Made by a program: the position numbers and the translations under genes. A DNA stretch of 64,000 bases. It comes from Anthracocystis setariae (taxonomy: Eukaryota; Basidiomycota; Ustilaginomycetes; Ustilaginales; Ustilaginaceae). How positions within the stretch are numbered: position 1 is the stretch's first letter; the number at the start of each line of letters is the position of its first letter. The DNA lies in NCBI GenBank assembly GCA_928724745.1, contig CAKMXJ010000019.1, positions 1 to 64,000 of the forward strand, written 5' to 3'. The notes under the pieces were generated by a model. It was not told the DNA's origin, did not search any database, and worked only from the letters and a program-made list of their open reading frames with translations. Shown here one piece after another: positions 50,915 to 62,865 of the stretch.

Positions 50915-51442
50915 CGTGCTCACCGTGTGCTGCTGAGGCAATAAACTGGAACAACCAAGTGGCGACGAACGCAATTGGTAATACCAAGCGAAAGAGAAAA
51001 TGGGAGATAAGCGGAAAGACAAGAGGAGGTAGAGCCCAGTGGAACAAGATGAGAATATTGTCAGTACCTCATCAATCTACAGTATGCACGCTCATGCACG
51101 ACCCTGAGCACGTCATTCATCCTTTGCTTCTTTTTCAGCGAGCCACGCTCTCCAATATTTCCGCCTCTCCTCCACCTAGCGGAGCAGTACTTCGGACCAC
51201 ACCTCTCCTTTGCAAACATCTTGAATCGTGGGTTCCATCATCGGCACAGGAGCATTCAAGAGCTGTAATTGGCATGATACAGATTGAGCCGAACAGGGCA
51301 GACGAGACTGGTTAAGAATACATTAGTGGGCAAACACTCCGAGAAAGGGGGGAATAGGGATAGGTGCATGCGAGAAACGAGTGAAGGATTTTCCGGAAAA
51401 GGCACTGCATCAAAAGAGTGGGATGAAATGAAAGGCTTGCAT
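50915..51442. other. Intergenic region, no gene seen
   Basis: Carries the carrier promoter (minus strand), one TACAGTA word near 51079 and the 3' flank of the membrane-protein gene. Confidence 0.5.
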
Positions 51443-53956
51443 CTAGTGAGCCCAGAAGGCCGACTCATCATCGTTCTCGCCCACCAGGTCGGCCGCATGT
51501 ACTTCATTTGGACGACTGTGGGCGTCCGAAATGTCGATGGAATCAACATTCCGAGTCTGCGACTGCTGACCCTGAGCTTGAGACCGATACGAGTCGCCAT
51601 TCGACTGAGGGCCTGCGTATAACGGCCGGTGCGAGCCAGCACTAGTGGGATGAATGGTATCGTACTGAGGGGGAAGCTCCATCAAACGACCGGTGCCAAA
51701 GTTGATCAGCTCATCGCCATCGTCATTGTCATCCAGCAGCAGACCGGCGTCGGAATGACGGACAATGCGCGTCGGAATGTTGGGGCCTGAAGAGACCTCT
51801 TCCGAAATCTCGGCCCAGCCATTACCTCGAGTTGAAGCAGGGTTTTGACCTCGTGAAGTGCTGAAAGGGAGGGACCGCTCAACCCCGCTAGCTGGGGGAG
51901 TGTTGCTTGCAAGCAGGTCCTGATAGGCAGCTTGCGAAGCAGCGTCGGGTCGGTAAGTGGATCCTGGTCCAACCCGATTGGATTTCGTGGTGGCGCCGTC
52001 CGAGCTATACCCGCGCGAAGATCGGCGACCGCCATGACGCGCATCGGGATGGCCGGCGTAATCAGGCGATTGCGGGTCATCCGAAAAGTAGCCTGAGGTG
52101 GCAATGGTATCGTTTGGCGACGAGTTTTCGTGTGAGCCACGACCATGATTGGCTACCCAGGAGAAGCCGTGCACCTCAGAGGGCGTGATCGCCGACATGC
52201 CACCAGGGGCTGTGCTCATTAGCGCCATGTCATGATCGGCGGGTGAAGTTGGCGAGACCACGGCATGGTTGGATGTAGCCATGTGGAAGTGGTCAAAGGC
52301 GCTCGAGGTCCAACTTCGCAAAGAAGCTCGACCCGACGGCGCATGTGTGAGTGGACGACTGCTGAGAGATACCGGGTCGTAATTGCTGGCCCCAGAAACA
52401 CTGGCGCGCTCGTTCGCACCTCGGACACTGGCAGAGATGGAAGGCTGTCGAGTGACGGAGCGGCCAAATACAGCCGGAGTGATTGGCATGCTGGGATCGG
52501 CACGGAATGGCACCGACGGGTCATTGCTGGGAAGGTCCCAAGCGCTGATGTTTTGCTTCCTCTTCTGGAGGCGGCGGCGGAAACAGAACCAGCCGATGGC
52601 GACGCCGATGAGACCGATGGTGACAAAAACGACGACCATGATGATGAGAAACCCAACGGAAGACAAACTGCTACCGCTGCCGCCACGCACAATGTGTCCG
52701 TTTTTGATGGTCTCGATGACAGTCACTGTTGCGACGACACCACCCTTGGTGGTCAGAGAGGCGATGGCGGAGGTAGCATCTGGGAAGATGGTGGCGGGGG
52801 ATGCGGTAGTCGTGGCTTGGAAAATGACATGCTGTTGGCTAGATGGGACGATGCAAGAGTCGCTGAAGTATTCGTTCAAGGCAACGATGTTGAGTTTGGA
52901 AACTCCGCCATTGTTGTTCAAGGCCTTGCTGTCGGAAATGCTCATGACAAAGCGGGTTCCTCCTGGAATGGCCATGAGCCACGTCATGTTGTAGCGATCC
53001 GTTTGTGGAGCTGGTACAAAGATCGGAGGCGATGCTTCTGGGAGGAAAAGTACCTCCATCGGTGGTACGTAACTGCCATTCCAGAAAATCTCGAAGTCCT
53101 GACACATGGAGGCGGCATGTTCGGTGTAGAACCAGAAAGAGGCGGAGTAGTGGAAGGGAGCGCATACGGCACCGTTGGCGGCGGAGGTTGCCTGTACGAA
53201 GGACGACGAGTTGGACATCAAGCCTGTGGAATCGGCTACGGAGACAATGATGTTTGGGTTGGTGGTAGGTCCAGTAAAGGTAGGGACCTGCCACTGGTAA
53301 AGCCAAAGATCCTTGGAAGCATCGTCATAAGTGCTGGGAAGGCTGACAGTGACGGGCCAGTAGTCCTCGATGCTAATCATGAGCGTGTATGGGGGAGTAC
53401 CCCGACTAGGATCGAAGGTTATGTTCATGAATTCGCACATGACTGGCTGAGAGACAACAACATCGACGTTGTGGTTGACTGGGTTGTTGACGTTAGCAAG
53501 CTGCATCTGGTCGGACAAGGCGGCAGTCGATCCTAGACTGGTGGTTGGCAAGGCTTGGCCGACTGCGGATGAGCCGGTAGGGGTCATGTTGTAGGAAGGA
53601 GCGGGAGTGGCAGTTGGCACCCTTTGAGCCACAGAGGAGCTCAACACGGTACATAGAAAGAGCAGGACCATCGGGATCAAGCCAAGCGATAATCGGTTGA
53701 GCCGGGGTCGATTGGTACGTCTACAGACGCTCGAGGAACAAGCGGATTCGGTCGCATACGAGCAGCTGGCATGGCCGGATCCATCACTGCGTGCAGCCTT
53801 TGAGCGCGAGCGATATTCATAGGTGCTGTTAGCTGAGGCGGAAGAGCCGATGAGTCTCGAACTGCGTCTGAGTGGTCGCTCAGGCGGGAAAGGATCGGCA
53901 CGACTGGAGCTAGCAGCATTCAAGCCACAGCCGCAAGGGCATGGAAGATCCGACAT
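51443..53956 (-). CDS. Single-pass membrane protein with Ser-rich cytosolic tail (837 aa)
   Basis: Function unrecognised. Starting at the first ATG (53956-53954), residues 1-88 are a Ser/Cys/Arg-rich N-terminal tail with CPCGCG near the start. A hydrophobic segment (LSLGLIPMVLLFLCTVLSSSVA, ~89-109) could be an internal signal. A ~320-residue non-cytosolic region follows, with several N-glycosylation motifs (NMT, NIT, NSS, NGS) and paired cysteines. It contains GTPPYTLMISIEDYWPVTVS, a beta-sandwich-like pattern seen in basidiomycete cell-surface proteins. A strong transmembrane helix (~432-457, FLIIMVVVFVTIGLIGVAIGWFCF) is followed by a basic stop-transfer RRRLQKRKQ. The remaining ~370 residues are Ser/Arg-rich and disordered, with an acidic end. 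It may be a plasma-membrane sensor; that is inference from topology. An alternative start inside would give a conventional signal peptide at ~81-109. Confidence 0.82.
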   Translation of the reverse strand: MSDLPCPCGCGLNAASSSRADPFPPERPLRRSSRLIGSSASANSTYEYRSRSKAARSDGSGHASCSYATESACSSSVCRRTNRPRLNRLSLGLIPMVLLFLCTVLSSSVAQRVPTATPAPSYNMTPTGSSAVGQALPTTSLGSTAALSDQMQLANVNNPVNHNVDVVVSQPVMCEFMNITFDPSRGTPPYTLMISIEDYWPVTVSLPSTYDDASKDLWLYQWQVPTFTGPTTNPNIIVSVADSTGLMSNSSSFVQATSAANGAVCAPFHYSASFWFYTEHAASMCQDFEIFWNGSYVPPMEVLFLPEASPPIFVPAPQTDRYNMTWLMAIPGGTRFVMSISDSKALNNNGGVSKLNIVALNEYFSDSCIVPSSQQHVIFQATTTASPATIFPDATSAIASLTTKGGVVATVTVIETIKNGHIVRGGSGSSLSSVGFLIIMVVVFVTIGLIGVAIGWFCFRRRLQKRKQNISAWDLPSNDPSVPFRADPSMPITPAVFGRSVTRQPSISASVRGANERASVSGASNYDPVSLSSRPLTHAPSGRASLRSWTSSAFDHFHMATSNHAVVSPTSPADHDMALMSTAPGGMSAITPSEVHGFSWVANHGRGSHENSSPNDTIATSGYFSDDPQSPDYAGHPDARHGGRRSSRGYSSDGATTKSNRVGPGSTYRPDAASQAAYQDLLASNTPPASGVERSLPFSTSRGQNPASTRGNGWAEISEEVSSGPNIPTRIVRHSDAGLLLDDNDDGDELINFGTGRLMELPPQYDTIHPTSAGSHRPLYAGPQSNGDSYRSQAQGQQSQTRNVDSIDISDAHSRPNEVHAADLVGENDDESAFWAH

Positions 53957-56900
53957 GGTGGTGAGGTGAGACGATAGCACTGATGCGTCGATGCCACCAA
54001 CGGAGGTGGGGCGCTACTGCTGCAAGCAAGACGAAGCGTGCTTGGACGCAGTCAGAGATGGAGCATTCGTGATGGAGGCGATGTAGTACCTTGTGTTGGA
54101 GAGCCGACGGATTACGTCGAACCCCGGTTGATCAAAGATGGTGATTATTGATGAGAAATGAGCCGAGTTGTCTCGAAAGATGGCCAAGCCGGAAAGACGA
54201 GGGTAGATCAAGTGTTGCGGTTGGCGTCAGAGACAGTGGATAGAGAGGAGAAAGAACAGCCATAAAGCAATGAGGCGCGAAGATGGATGTGTGTAGAAGT
54301 CTAACGAGGGGAAGATACTGGGCGTCGTAAGGAGTTGCAAATGGGAGATGGCGATGCAGAGGAAGGTCAGCCTGGCAAGAATGAGGATGTGCAAAATGCA
54401 TTGGTTAGGGGCAGGAAGCGATGCGATGCGGTGGAATTGGCGTGGCACTGAATTAGAGCGGGACAGCAAGAGCCGCCGGCGTGGAGGACGACTCAGCGGG
54501 CCAAGGTTGGGAGTAGGCAGAGAGCGAGGGCTGTGACCAGTCGATCGAAGGTACCGGTACAGTACAGTACAGGCAGGCATATTTCAACAGCGGAGAGATG
54601 GCTGCGCGAACAGACAAGGAACTGCAAAGGGGAGTAACTCCAGCTGGGCAACTCAAGCCAAGAGAGTTGATGTGCTGTATTACGAACGTCGTCGGTCCAC
54701 AGGCTGATAATTTTTGCATGCATCGCTGCTATTATTGTCTATCAGCAGCCAAGGCCAAACCAAGGTAGGCAGTTCCGAACTCCTGCACGTTTCGTATGCA
54801 CGCATGATGCTTGGTGCAGCAACCGAGGCAAGCGACTTTACTCCTTAGTGTAGTAGTTATCGTGGCCAATGTTATGGGTACTGTATTCCTCATGTCTTTT
54901 ATCTGGAGCAGAGAGTGTATGTGTGTGTCTGTGTCTGTGTGGCTATGTGTATGTGATCCGCACAATCATCCCAAACTGTTGTCGTCGTTTGTTGTTCGCA
55001 GATCATTCTGTTCTACAGTAGCTTGCAGATCTTTTGTGCAAATCATGAACAATCCAAAGGGGCGACCAAGTGCAAATAGACTATGCCACTGTGCAGTACG
55101 CTAACAGACTAGGTCCGGCGGAGTGTAAGATGGCTGGCTGGCTGGCTGGCTGGGCTTAGCCGAGCTCTGTTAGTTGCATATCGTTTCCCGCCTATTTCTA
55201 GTTGGAACTCAAGCGACGAGTTCGGAACGATTAGAAAATTGGGAAACTGTAGTGTTTCTGTATTGATTTTCGATCTGCAGACGCTTTCCAGCGGGACTGC
55301 TGCCGTGCTGGGCCGCAAACATCACAGCCGAGCGAGCACGCTCACACTGTATTATAAAGGCAACACGCACCACGGCAGCGATCGGTCCACGTTTTCCAGA
55401 ATGCTGTCATCGAAGAGAGAGAGCCGCCCCGAGCACAGCTTCGGCTGCGCCTCTCTTCAGAGTGGCGAAAACTCCCAACCCTTTACCCTTTAGCAATCTG
55501 GAGAAGCAAACGATGCAATTCTGTGTGTCCGCCAACTTCACAGCTGAGCATTATTGAAGGCGCATATGCTTGCATGACGCTCCGTTGGACTCGGGTATCT
55601 CCCACCGAGCACTTCGCACCGCTCCTTAGAACACAGCCCTCTTCTGGCCTATGATGATCGCATGCTCCAACGACTGCGACTGAAACTGACCCATGTCGAC
55701 CCTCTCCGTCGCTTGGCGTGATGCATTTCCGTTTTCGGGATATACAGGCAAGTCGATAGGTGGCTTTTCGAGGCACCGCAGTACCGGGATATTCAACCGT
55801 GTCTCGGTTTAGAGCTGACGATCGAGCTTCGGAAAATTAGAAAAGGTCAAACAAGACGACGCAGGAAGTCACCTGGGATAAATAAGGAACGGCGGCGGCA
55901 TGATTGTCAAGCCACAAACTGTACTATCCACTGTGGTGACTGCAACGCTACGGTACATGCTGCTCATTCAGTCGATCTGGCGGTACGGTAAGCGCAAGGA
56001 TCAGGAACCGCGAGTTTATAAGCGAGCGTAGGCGTGTCGAACCGATATTCCTCTGCAATGTAGTGGGATTGCTTTCTGTCAGCCAGTCAGTCAAGCAATC
56101 GCAAGCGCCAAATCACTTGTCGGATCCTCTTGCTCTAGCTCGTCCAGCATTGTCGATCGATCGCAGCCCTTTGGACGTGAATCCCGTTCCTGATCCATGA
56201 CCGTACTCACAATCCCGCTACCAGCCGAGTCATTTCACCACGTCCGTGTATGTGCAAGTGCAATGTTGCACTCTGGGGGACAGCATCTTGACCGATTAGC
56301 ATCCACATGGGGATCGTCTAACGATGCACAGTCCACGGTCAACCTCGAGCAGAAAGTGTCCCATGATACTGTACCTTTCCGAAGCGCCGGAACTCGAAGC
56401 ACTTCCCTGTACCAACGACCGTTTCGGAAGCGCATTCACCTTCAAGCGCCTGTCATCGTTAACTGAGCACACACAGTTGCAATGCGTGAAACCCGCCTCG
56501 ACAGTGTTGGATACCAGCATATCATCTCCCATCGGTGTCCTGGTTTTGTCTTCCACCTAACACCGCGTTCCAGCAATCTGTGTGAGCTTAATCGGTGCCA
56601 TTTCAACATGTTTCGCCTCGTGAGAGTGTCGTAAGAAGTCCCGCTACCGTACCGTGATGGACGACAATAGGGTGTAAGAGCGATCCGGAACTTACGAGAG
56701 CGTGAATTCGGTTGCCATTCGTCAGACTTTTCACAGAAGTGAGGAAAAGGTGACACAGAGATGCAATTGTCTTTAAAGAAAATAGAGAGCGACTGGGAAT
56801 AAAAAAGAATTGAATGGTGCAGTAAAAGTGTTCCAGTAGAACCAGGCAGGCAGCTCAAATGGGAAAGCAGAGACCGACGTGGATCCCACGTAGGGCCACC

Positions 56901-57112
56901 AAAGCATTGCCAGTCCGAGTGTTGTGCTTAGCGCCAAGTCCAGTGCTGTGTGGCTAGCATCCCCAACCGATCTGCTTGACAGGCTCCGGTACACACAGCC
57001 ATCCTAGCTGGCGATGCCAAAGACCTCTCCGGTTTGCAGCAGCGGGTTGATTGGGTTAATCCAGTGATCAACCTCCTGTCATCCCAACAACGATGCCGAT
57101 GCCGGCGCCTGA
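53957..57112. other. Intergenic region, 3.2 kb, no confident gene
   Basis: Holds the promoter of the membrane-protein gene, with overlapping TACAGTA words at 54558-54569 beside ACCGGT and further copies near 54881, 55014 and 56369. A GGCT microsatellite lies at about 55133-55152 and a short GTGT(C/A) run at 54919-54945. Several 60-140 codon frames occur on both strands without domain or composition support. Confidence 0.45.
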
Positions 57113-58177
57113 TCATAAGATGCCGCTATCCTTGAGTGCATTGGTCAGAATCGTCTCCTTGACGGCGGCAAAGACAAGCCTGATGTTGTTGGTGTCGGTT
57201 GCCTGTGTCAAATGCGGATAGATGCTTAGCCGCGCGCGATTTGTCTGTGTAAAGCGCCAGAGAATGTATTTCGCTGCTTTGTTGATATCCGGTCCACCAC
57301 TGTACTCTGGAAAGTATTTTGACAGAGGTTGTTTGGGAATCTTCTGCTTGAAAATGTCGATCTTGTTCAAGAAGAGAATGATCGACGTTCGCAAGAACCA
57401 TCGGCTATTGACAACCGACTCGAAAAGCACCAAAGACTCGGCCATGCGGTTTTGACCGCTCTCTTCCAGCAACACTTGGTCGTACTCGCTGAGAGCAACG
57501 CAGAAGATGATGGATGTGACCGCCTCGAAGCAGTGGATCCATTTCTTGCGTTCTGATCGCTGTCCTCCTACATCGAACAGGTGTATTGACAATTGTCCCA
57601 TGTTGAACCGTGTCTCGCTGATGCCGGTGGTCTTTGAGCGTGCGCGAAGTACGTCGTTCTCGTCTGGTACATAGTCAGGCTGTCCTATGCGGTTGACGTT
57701 GTCGAAAAAGTATGCTGCACTGTCCATCAGGTAGAACTCGCTGCTGCGCTCCATGATGGCTGGGACGATGGGGTCCTTCCACAACGAGTCGACCTTTCTC
57801 GCCATGGCTGGATCCAAGGTGGCGCCTGGATCAGCGTCGACCCTGTATTGCAAGATGGCATCCACGTTCTCACGATTTTCTGGCATCTCGGGCTCCATCT
57901 TGAACTTGCGCAACGCAAGGACCATGGCTTGAGCCGAGTCTACCAGGTTCTTGATGACAGTGAGGCGGTAGAGTAGCAGCTCGTCCTTAGTGTAGCCATT
58001 TTGATGGATGATCTTCATCTGCTTGACGATCGTAGACTTTCCGGATTCGCCGGAACCCAAGAGCAGGATCTTGCATTCCTTTTTAAATTTGCGGCTGTCC
58101 TCCTCGATCTGTTTGTCAATCGCCACGCTCCTGTCCTTGGCCTCCTTTTGGTCTGTCGAAGATAGGCAGTTCCCCAT
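57113..58177 (-). CDS. gpa3: G-protein alpha subunit, group III, Gpa3-type (354 aa)
   Basis: Heterotrimeric G alpha subunit that in smuts links the pheromone receptor to adenylate cyclase and cAMP signalling. MGNCLS gives Gly2 for myristoylation and Cys4 for palmitoylation. The P-loop is GSGESGKST (41-49). Switch I carries Arg180 in [14 protein letters not shown]; switch II is [13 protein letters not shown] with Gln206; the guanine-specificity motifs are NKID (near 270) and TQATDT (near 323). The C-terminus LKDSGIL is the group III fungal type (as in Neurospora GNA-3), not the group I type. All catalytic residues are intact and no intron is needed. ATG at 58177-58175, directly preceded on this strand by an A-run. 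More than 4.6 kb of gene-free DNA lies upstream. Confidence 0.95.
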   Translation of the reverse strand: MGNCLSSTDQKEAKDRSVAIDKQIEEDSRKFKKECKILLLGSGESGKSTIVKQMKIIHQNGYTKDELLLYRLTVIKNLVDSAQAMVLALRKFKMEPEMPENRENVDAILQYRVDADPGATLDPAMARKVDSLWKDPIVPAIMERSSEFYLMDSAAYFFDNVNRIGQPDYVPDENDVLRARSKTTGISETRFNMGQLSIHLFDVGGQRSERKKWIHCFEAVTSIIFCVALSEYDQVLLEESGQNRMAESLVLFESVVNSRWFLRTSIILFLNKIDIFKQKIPKQPLSKYFPEYSGGPDINKAAKYILWRFTQTNRARLSIYPHLTQATDTNNIRLVFAAVKETILTNALKDSGIL

Positions 58178-61100
58178 TGTTTTTTTTTGTCGAGACTCTC
58201 TCGAGTCTAGGATTTATGCTGAAGCCGATCTGCCCAAGACAAGGCACGGCGACAAATGTGGTGAATTGCGGTTGCGCTGGAGTAACGGCGTTTTGTTCAA
58301 TGCGTTGATCAGACGTGCCCCGATCTCGACATGAAACAGAGGCGATTGCACTCTATTGATGGCGGACAATCGAAAGCACAGCTGATGAAGGCCGAGTCGA
58401 AAGCGTGGCTGAGATTCTGCCAGGGCGGTACAGCTGAGCGAAAGTGCTGGGTCCGATGCTGTAGTCAACAGTGGCCACAAATGTAGCCCCAGTTTGCTGC
58501 GCTTCAAGGCCGGCCTAAAGGATGCCTGCTGAAAGCGTTGCTTTAAGCTCTGCAGCGGACGTGGTATCGTTCGATCGCGCTACACGCGGGTGTGGATAGA
58601 TCACAGTGAGTCACGTCGTTTGGCAGAGTGCGTCACGTATCCCCTCCGAGCGTGCTTTCGAACAGCCGTTGCAACGCTCTACGCTCTGTTGGCTGCTGAG
58701 TTTTGCCAAGTGGCTGCGGGCTTTGGGGAGAGGGCGTCAAGAAAAGCAGACCAGCAGCAAGAGCACCGGCTGCGAGACTAGGATGGATGGCGTGCAGATG
58801 CGCCTCCGTATAAACAGGATGCCACCTTGGCTGCAACTAGCCAGACTTGTCGGAGAAGCCGGAGTGATGAGAGATGGAAAGGTGACGGAGTGTTCCGATG
58901 CTATGAGAGCGACGGATGCAAAGGGTGAACGAGTATCCGAGGCTCCGAGGCTTGAAGGGACTGTAGAGCTCGTCTATCAGCTGCTGCAGCGGATGAGGTG
59001 AGTGTGTTGTGGATGTCGCCTTGCCGTGAGGTGGAGCGCCGATGTGGGTGTCAGTCAGAAACGGTTGCAGGATGTGGAGACGAACGAGCGACTTGAGTGT
59101 TGCGGAGAAACACAGACCAAATGGAGACCTGGTAGAAGTATGGATGACCCAAGCTCAAGGATGGATGGTGTAGGATACTAAGTGAACGGAATGCCGGATC
59201 GAAAACAAGACAATAGCGAAAGGGAGGAGACGGATCGAGATGTTGCAGCTGCTGATTTCGGTGCTGTCGGACCAGAATCTCTAGTTTGGTTGGTTGGATG
59301 GAGGGCAGGCACGCTGCGCTCGGTGTCTAGGCTGTAGCGTTGCAGCTGTGGATGAGAAAATGATGCTGCTGCTTCTGCTGCTGCTGTTACTGCTACTGAG
59401 CCTGGAGCGGAATTACGAATAATAATAATAATAATAATAATATAGATCGATTACTCTGTATTTTAGTCCTTACTGCTGAATGTGTTTTGTGTCGCCGATT
59501 GGTTCAAGCTTTGCTTGTGCCGCTCCTCTGGACTCGATTTGCGGGAAAAAGAGGGAGGGGGGAGAGGGGAGGAAAATCGACATGGAGTGTCGTGTTCTGC
59601 AGCGCTCGAGGCGTGAGGATATGCAAGTCGATGCAGAGCAGGATTGTCGAAAAAGCTGGAATTTAGGCGATGCGGCAAAAAGCGATGCAAACAGCGACCT
59701 GCACAACCTTGACCTCACCCATGCCGGCCTCTGGACCGCCCTCTGATCATCAGCAAAGCCAACTCAGCTAGACAAATACAGGAGGCGGCTGTCTTTTGTT
59801 TACTTATTTTGATCTTTTTTTTTTTTTCTCTCTCTCCTAATTCTGCCCACAACAGGAGCATGGTGTTGTCTTGGCTCAGCTGTTTGGGACGCTTCTGTCA
59901 ATTTGATCTTTCGGAAGCCAGGTAGCCGCTTTGGCAACAGGGCAGCCGACATGCTACTCCAAACTAGTGTGGGCCTAATCATGGCTGGCTCCTCCAAGCC
60001 TCGGCCTAAGTCTCATTATTATTATTACTGTATTATATTATTTTGAGGTTTCTGCATGCTCCTCGCTTCCGCATGCTCTTCCATTAGCACGTCTCCCATC
60101 TAGCAAAATAGTCTTACAACTCGACTCTAGACTGTCCACGCTTCGCCCCTTGACATATCTTTGCCAAAATACCGTAGACTTTTTGTACATACAGGCAGGC
60201 ATGCTCTCATGAATACTCTGGTGTTTACCTTTAAAAGGTCGCTTCTCGTTCTCATACATTGTGATGGCGGCTTCGCCACGACGACTGCTACTGTATCAGT
60301 ACAGTTGCGGTTTCCGACGGATCATTGCTGCAGTAGACTACGACTTCATATGAACCAGGACAATTCATTTCGCACGAGCTGAGCTACTTGAATGGACATA
60401 TCGAGTCCACTGCAGCACGACGCTCTGCACGGCGTCTCTTGCTTCGAGGGCGCATGCACGGATCCGAGATCGTAGACGACCACACTCGAGTTGTGGCCAC
60501 AGCATGCGACACGAACTATCGTAATGTGTAGCAAAGTTTGAAGGGCTCCAAGGGAGTTAGCTGTGGCAGTAGCTGCGTTCGAGTTGGCAGCCGCGTTGCT
60601 GCTACACATCAGTGGTGGCGCGATGTTTCTTATGCTTTCAAGCCTGGTTGTGAACCGCTCTGCTGCAACTGCAGCAACAAGATGCGGACTCCACTTCATC
60701 ATAAGCAACCAATCCAGTCTTGAGCCAACACCTCACTTGGTCCGACGTCGTTGCTCAGGCTGACTTGTGGAGCACACCTAAATGCCGTCGAGCGAGATCA
60801 AATTATGAAATGATTCACTCGTCAACCCACCTAGCGCCCAGAGAGACAGGGTCTAGACGCAAGGTGGCGGACACTGTCTCTTGCCCCCTTGTGTTTTCAT
60901 TGGCGCTCGACATCAAAGGTACTTGTGGTCCTGCCTTTGAGTTCCTAACAGCTGTGTCTAGCAGGAAACTGCAGCAATCGATCGCGATCCATGACTCAAA
61001 ACAGACCATCTATGGAACGTACATGTGGACGTGACCTGTGTCGATTCGGCTCCTGCGAGAGGACGAGAAGACGACCAAAGATTTCTGAGAGCAAGCGGAG

Positions 61101-62865
61101 CCATCTGGAGCATGTAAGACGGCAGTCTTCGCGTATATCGGGATTTGGTCTAATGCACATCCCGTCACCCAAATAGGCGAGCCAGAGCGCGCCACTGCAC
61201 ATGAATGAAACCTCCTCTGCAACCACTAGGCGCTTCAAACCTCGATGAAAGCGGCTCCTTCGAAGTTCAGCTTAGCTAGAGTTGCATGCATGCCTGGCTT
61301 GCTTCGCTTCCCAGCTCGGTGGGTTGCTTCGAGGATTTGATCTCTTTCATGCCCGACCCTTGTCTGGCACAGATCCACACCCCACCATGGATTGCTGCTT
61401 AAGCGAGCGAGGATGCGCGATGCTACCACAAGACTGCCGAACACGCAGTCTGCTGTGTCGTCAGCAGCCGAGAAGCCATTTCCGCCAGCACGCCAACTGA
61501 AACCATCACGGGTACGGTAGGCGTAAGCCAGGGTGGTGCCTGAAGTCCACATGACCGAGGTGTAACCCTACCTCGAGTTCGAGCTGGATCGTGGAGTCCA
61601 ATCATCGCTGCTTCCGATTCGGAACGGTCCACATCTAGCAACCACGTCTTACAGCAGTTGGCAATTCTAAACTGTACGTTGCTGCAGATTAGCGCTGACT
61701 TCACTCAGTTGAGGAGCGGACAATCTTCGACCCGCCAAACCAAGCCCAGTGGAGCCCAGTGGAAGCAAGAAAAGCCGTGCTAACATCGAGAATACCTACA
61801 ATATATCCAGTCTACTCACGACACGAGAAACGGGGAACCACAAGGATCGATGTGTGGAACATTTCAGGAACGTACAGTACAATAGTGTTGTACTGTATTA
61901 TGCTGTACAGTACGATAGACAAAAACAGAATGGCAAGGGGTCCTTTGTTCCTGGTGCCTTAGTCGCCACTCATGAGGATAAACTACGGGACCGAGCCGAA
62001 TTGGGAACGCACTCGAGTACATTCCTGCACGCGTCGACGGCGTCTGATTGTGGTGTGCATGACTTGTTCTACGAGTGCAGAAAGACACAGGGGTGCAGCC
62101 AAGGGTGGTGACCAGCTTGTGCTAGTCGGAGAACGAATTGCCGGCGGAGTTGCATAATGTCCTGCAAAGTACTGATTGCACGGACGCTACAAGCAATTGC
62201 AGAACATCCCAATGGCGCTTGGCAGTCTCTCGACGTTGCAGACAGTTCAGACCAGAATGCTACAGTATATGGATGAACAGGTTGAGGTTCCGCGTGGCAA
62301 GAGTCCGACACACCTGTCGGTATCAAACCTGCTGATCATCGGCAAGGGGCTTTTGCATCTTGCTCCAATGCCAGGAAAATGCTAGGCACGCGTTCATTCC
62401 GAGACCTCACACTTTACTGAAACAGTCGACCGAGGAACAGATCGGGCCGTTCGGTCGTCTTGAACACATCGCAACTCCGCTTCGCCGACGAACCGTAGTT
62501 GGACAAAACATACAGTGTAGTAGCCATCCCTGAGACGGCGTCCTGATTCGAAACACCGGATCAAGATCTCAACGGATCCGCATTGATCATCTGGACCCCG
62601 GCTGGGCGCGTGGCAGTTCCTCCGCCTGTTCTAGCAACGAGCCAAGTCCGCAACATGATCGACAGACATTGTAGAGACCACTGACGCCCTTGCATTCATC
62701 TAGGTTGTTGACCGACGCTCCAGACCAACATTGCTTTCCTTAACGATGGCGGGACGAGAACGCCCCTTCGTTTGTAGCAGGCAGGCGAGACTTGATGCAT
62801 TATGGATGGTCTACTATACTGTGGACGGTGATACGGTTTTCTTTTTTTGCCGTTGTGACGGAATG
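58178..62865. other. Gene-poor region, 4.7 kb, upstream of gpa3
   Basis: No convincing coding sequence was found on either strand; frames reach only ~130 codons. It holds CTG-rich DNA at 59361-59397, an AAT microsatellite at 59419-59442, a T-run at 59815-59826, an ATT-rich patch at 60014-60044, and TACTGTA/TACAGTA words near 60029, 60288, 61873, 61891, 61906 and 62262. The part next to gpa3 should be its promoter and leader. A non-coding or strongly diverged transcript could be hidden here. Confidence 0.5.
59419..59442. repeat. Trinucleotide microsatellite (AAT)n
   Basis: Eight or so tandem AAT units in AT-rich non-coding sequence, just after a CTG-rich stretch at 59361-59397. Confidence 0.85.
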
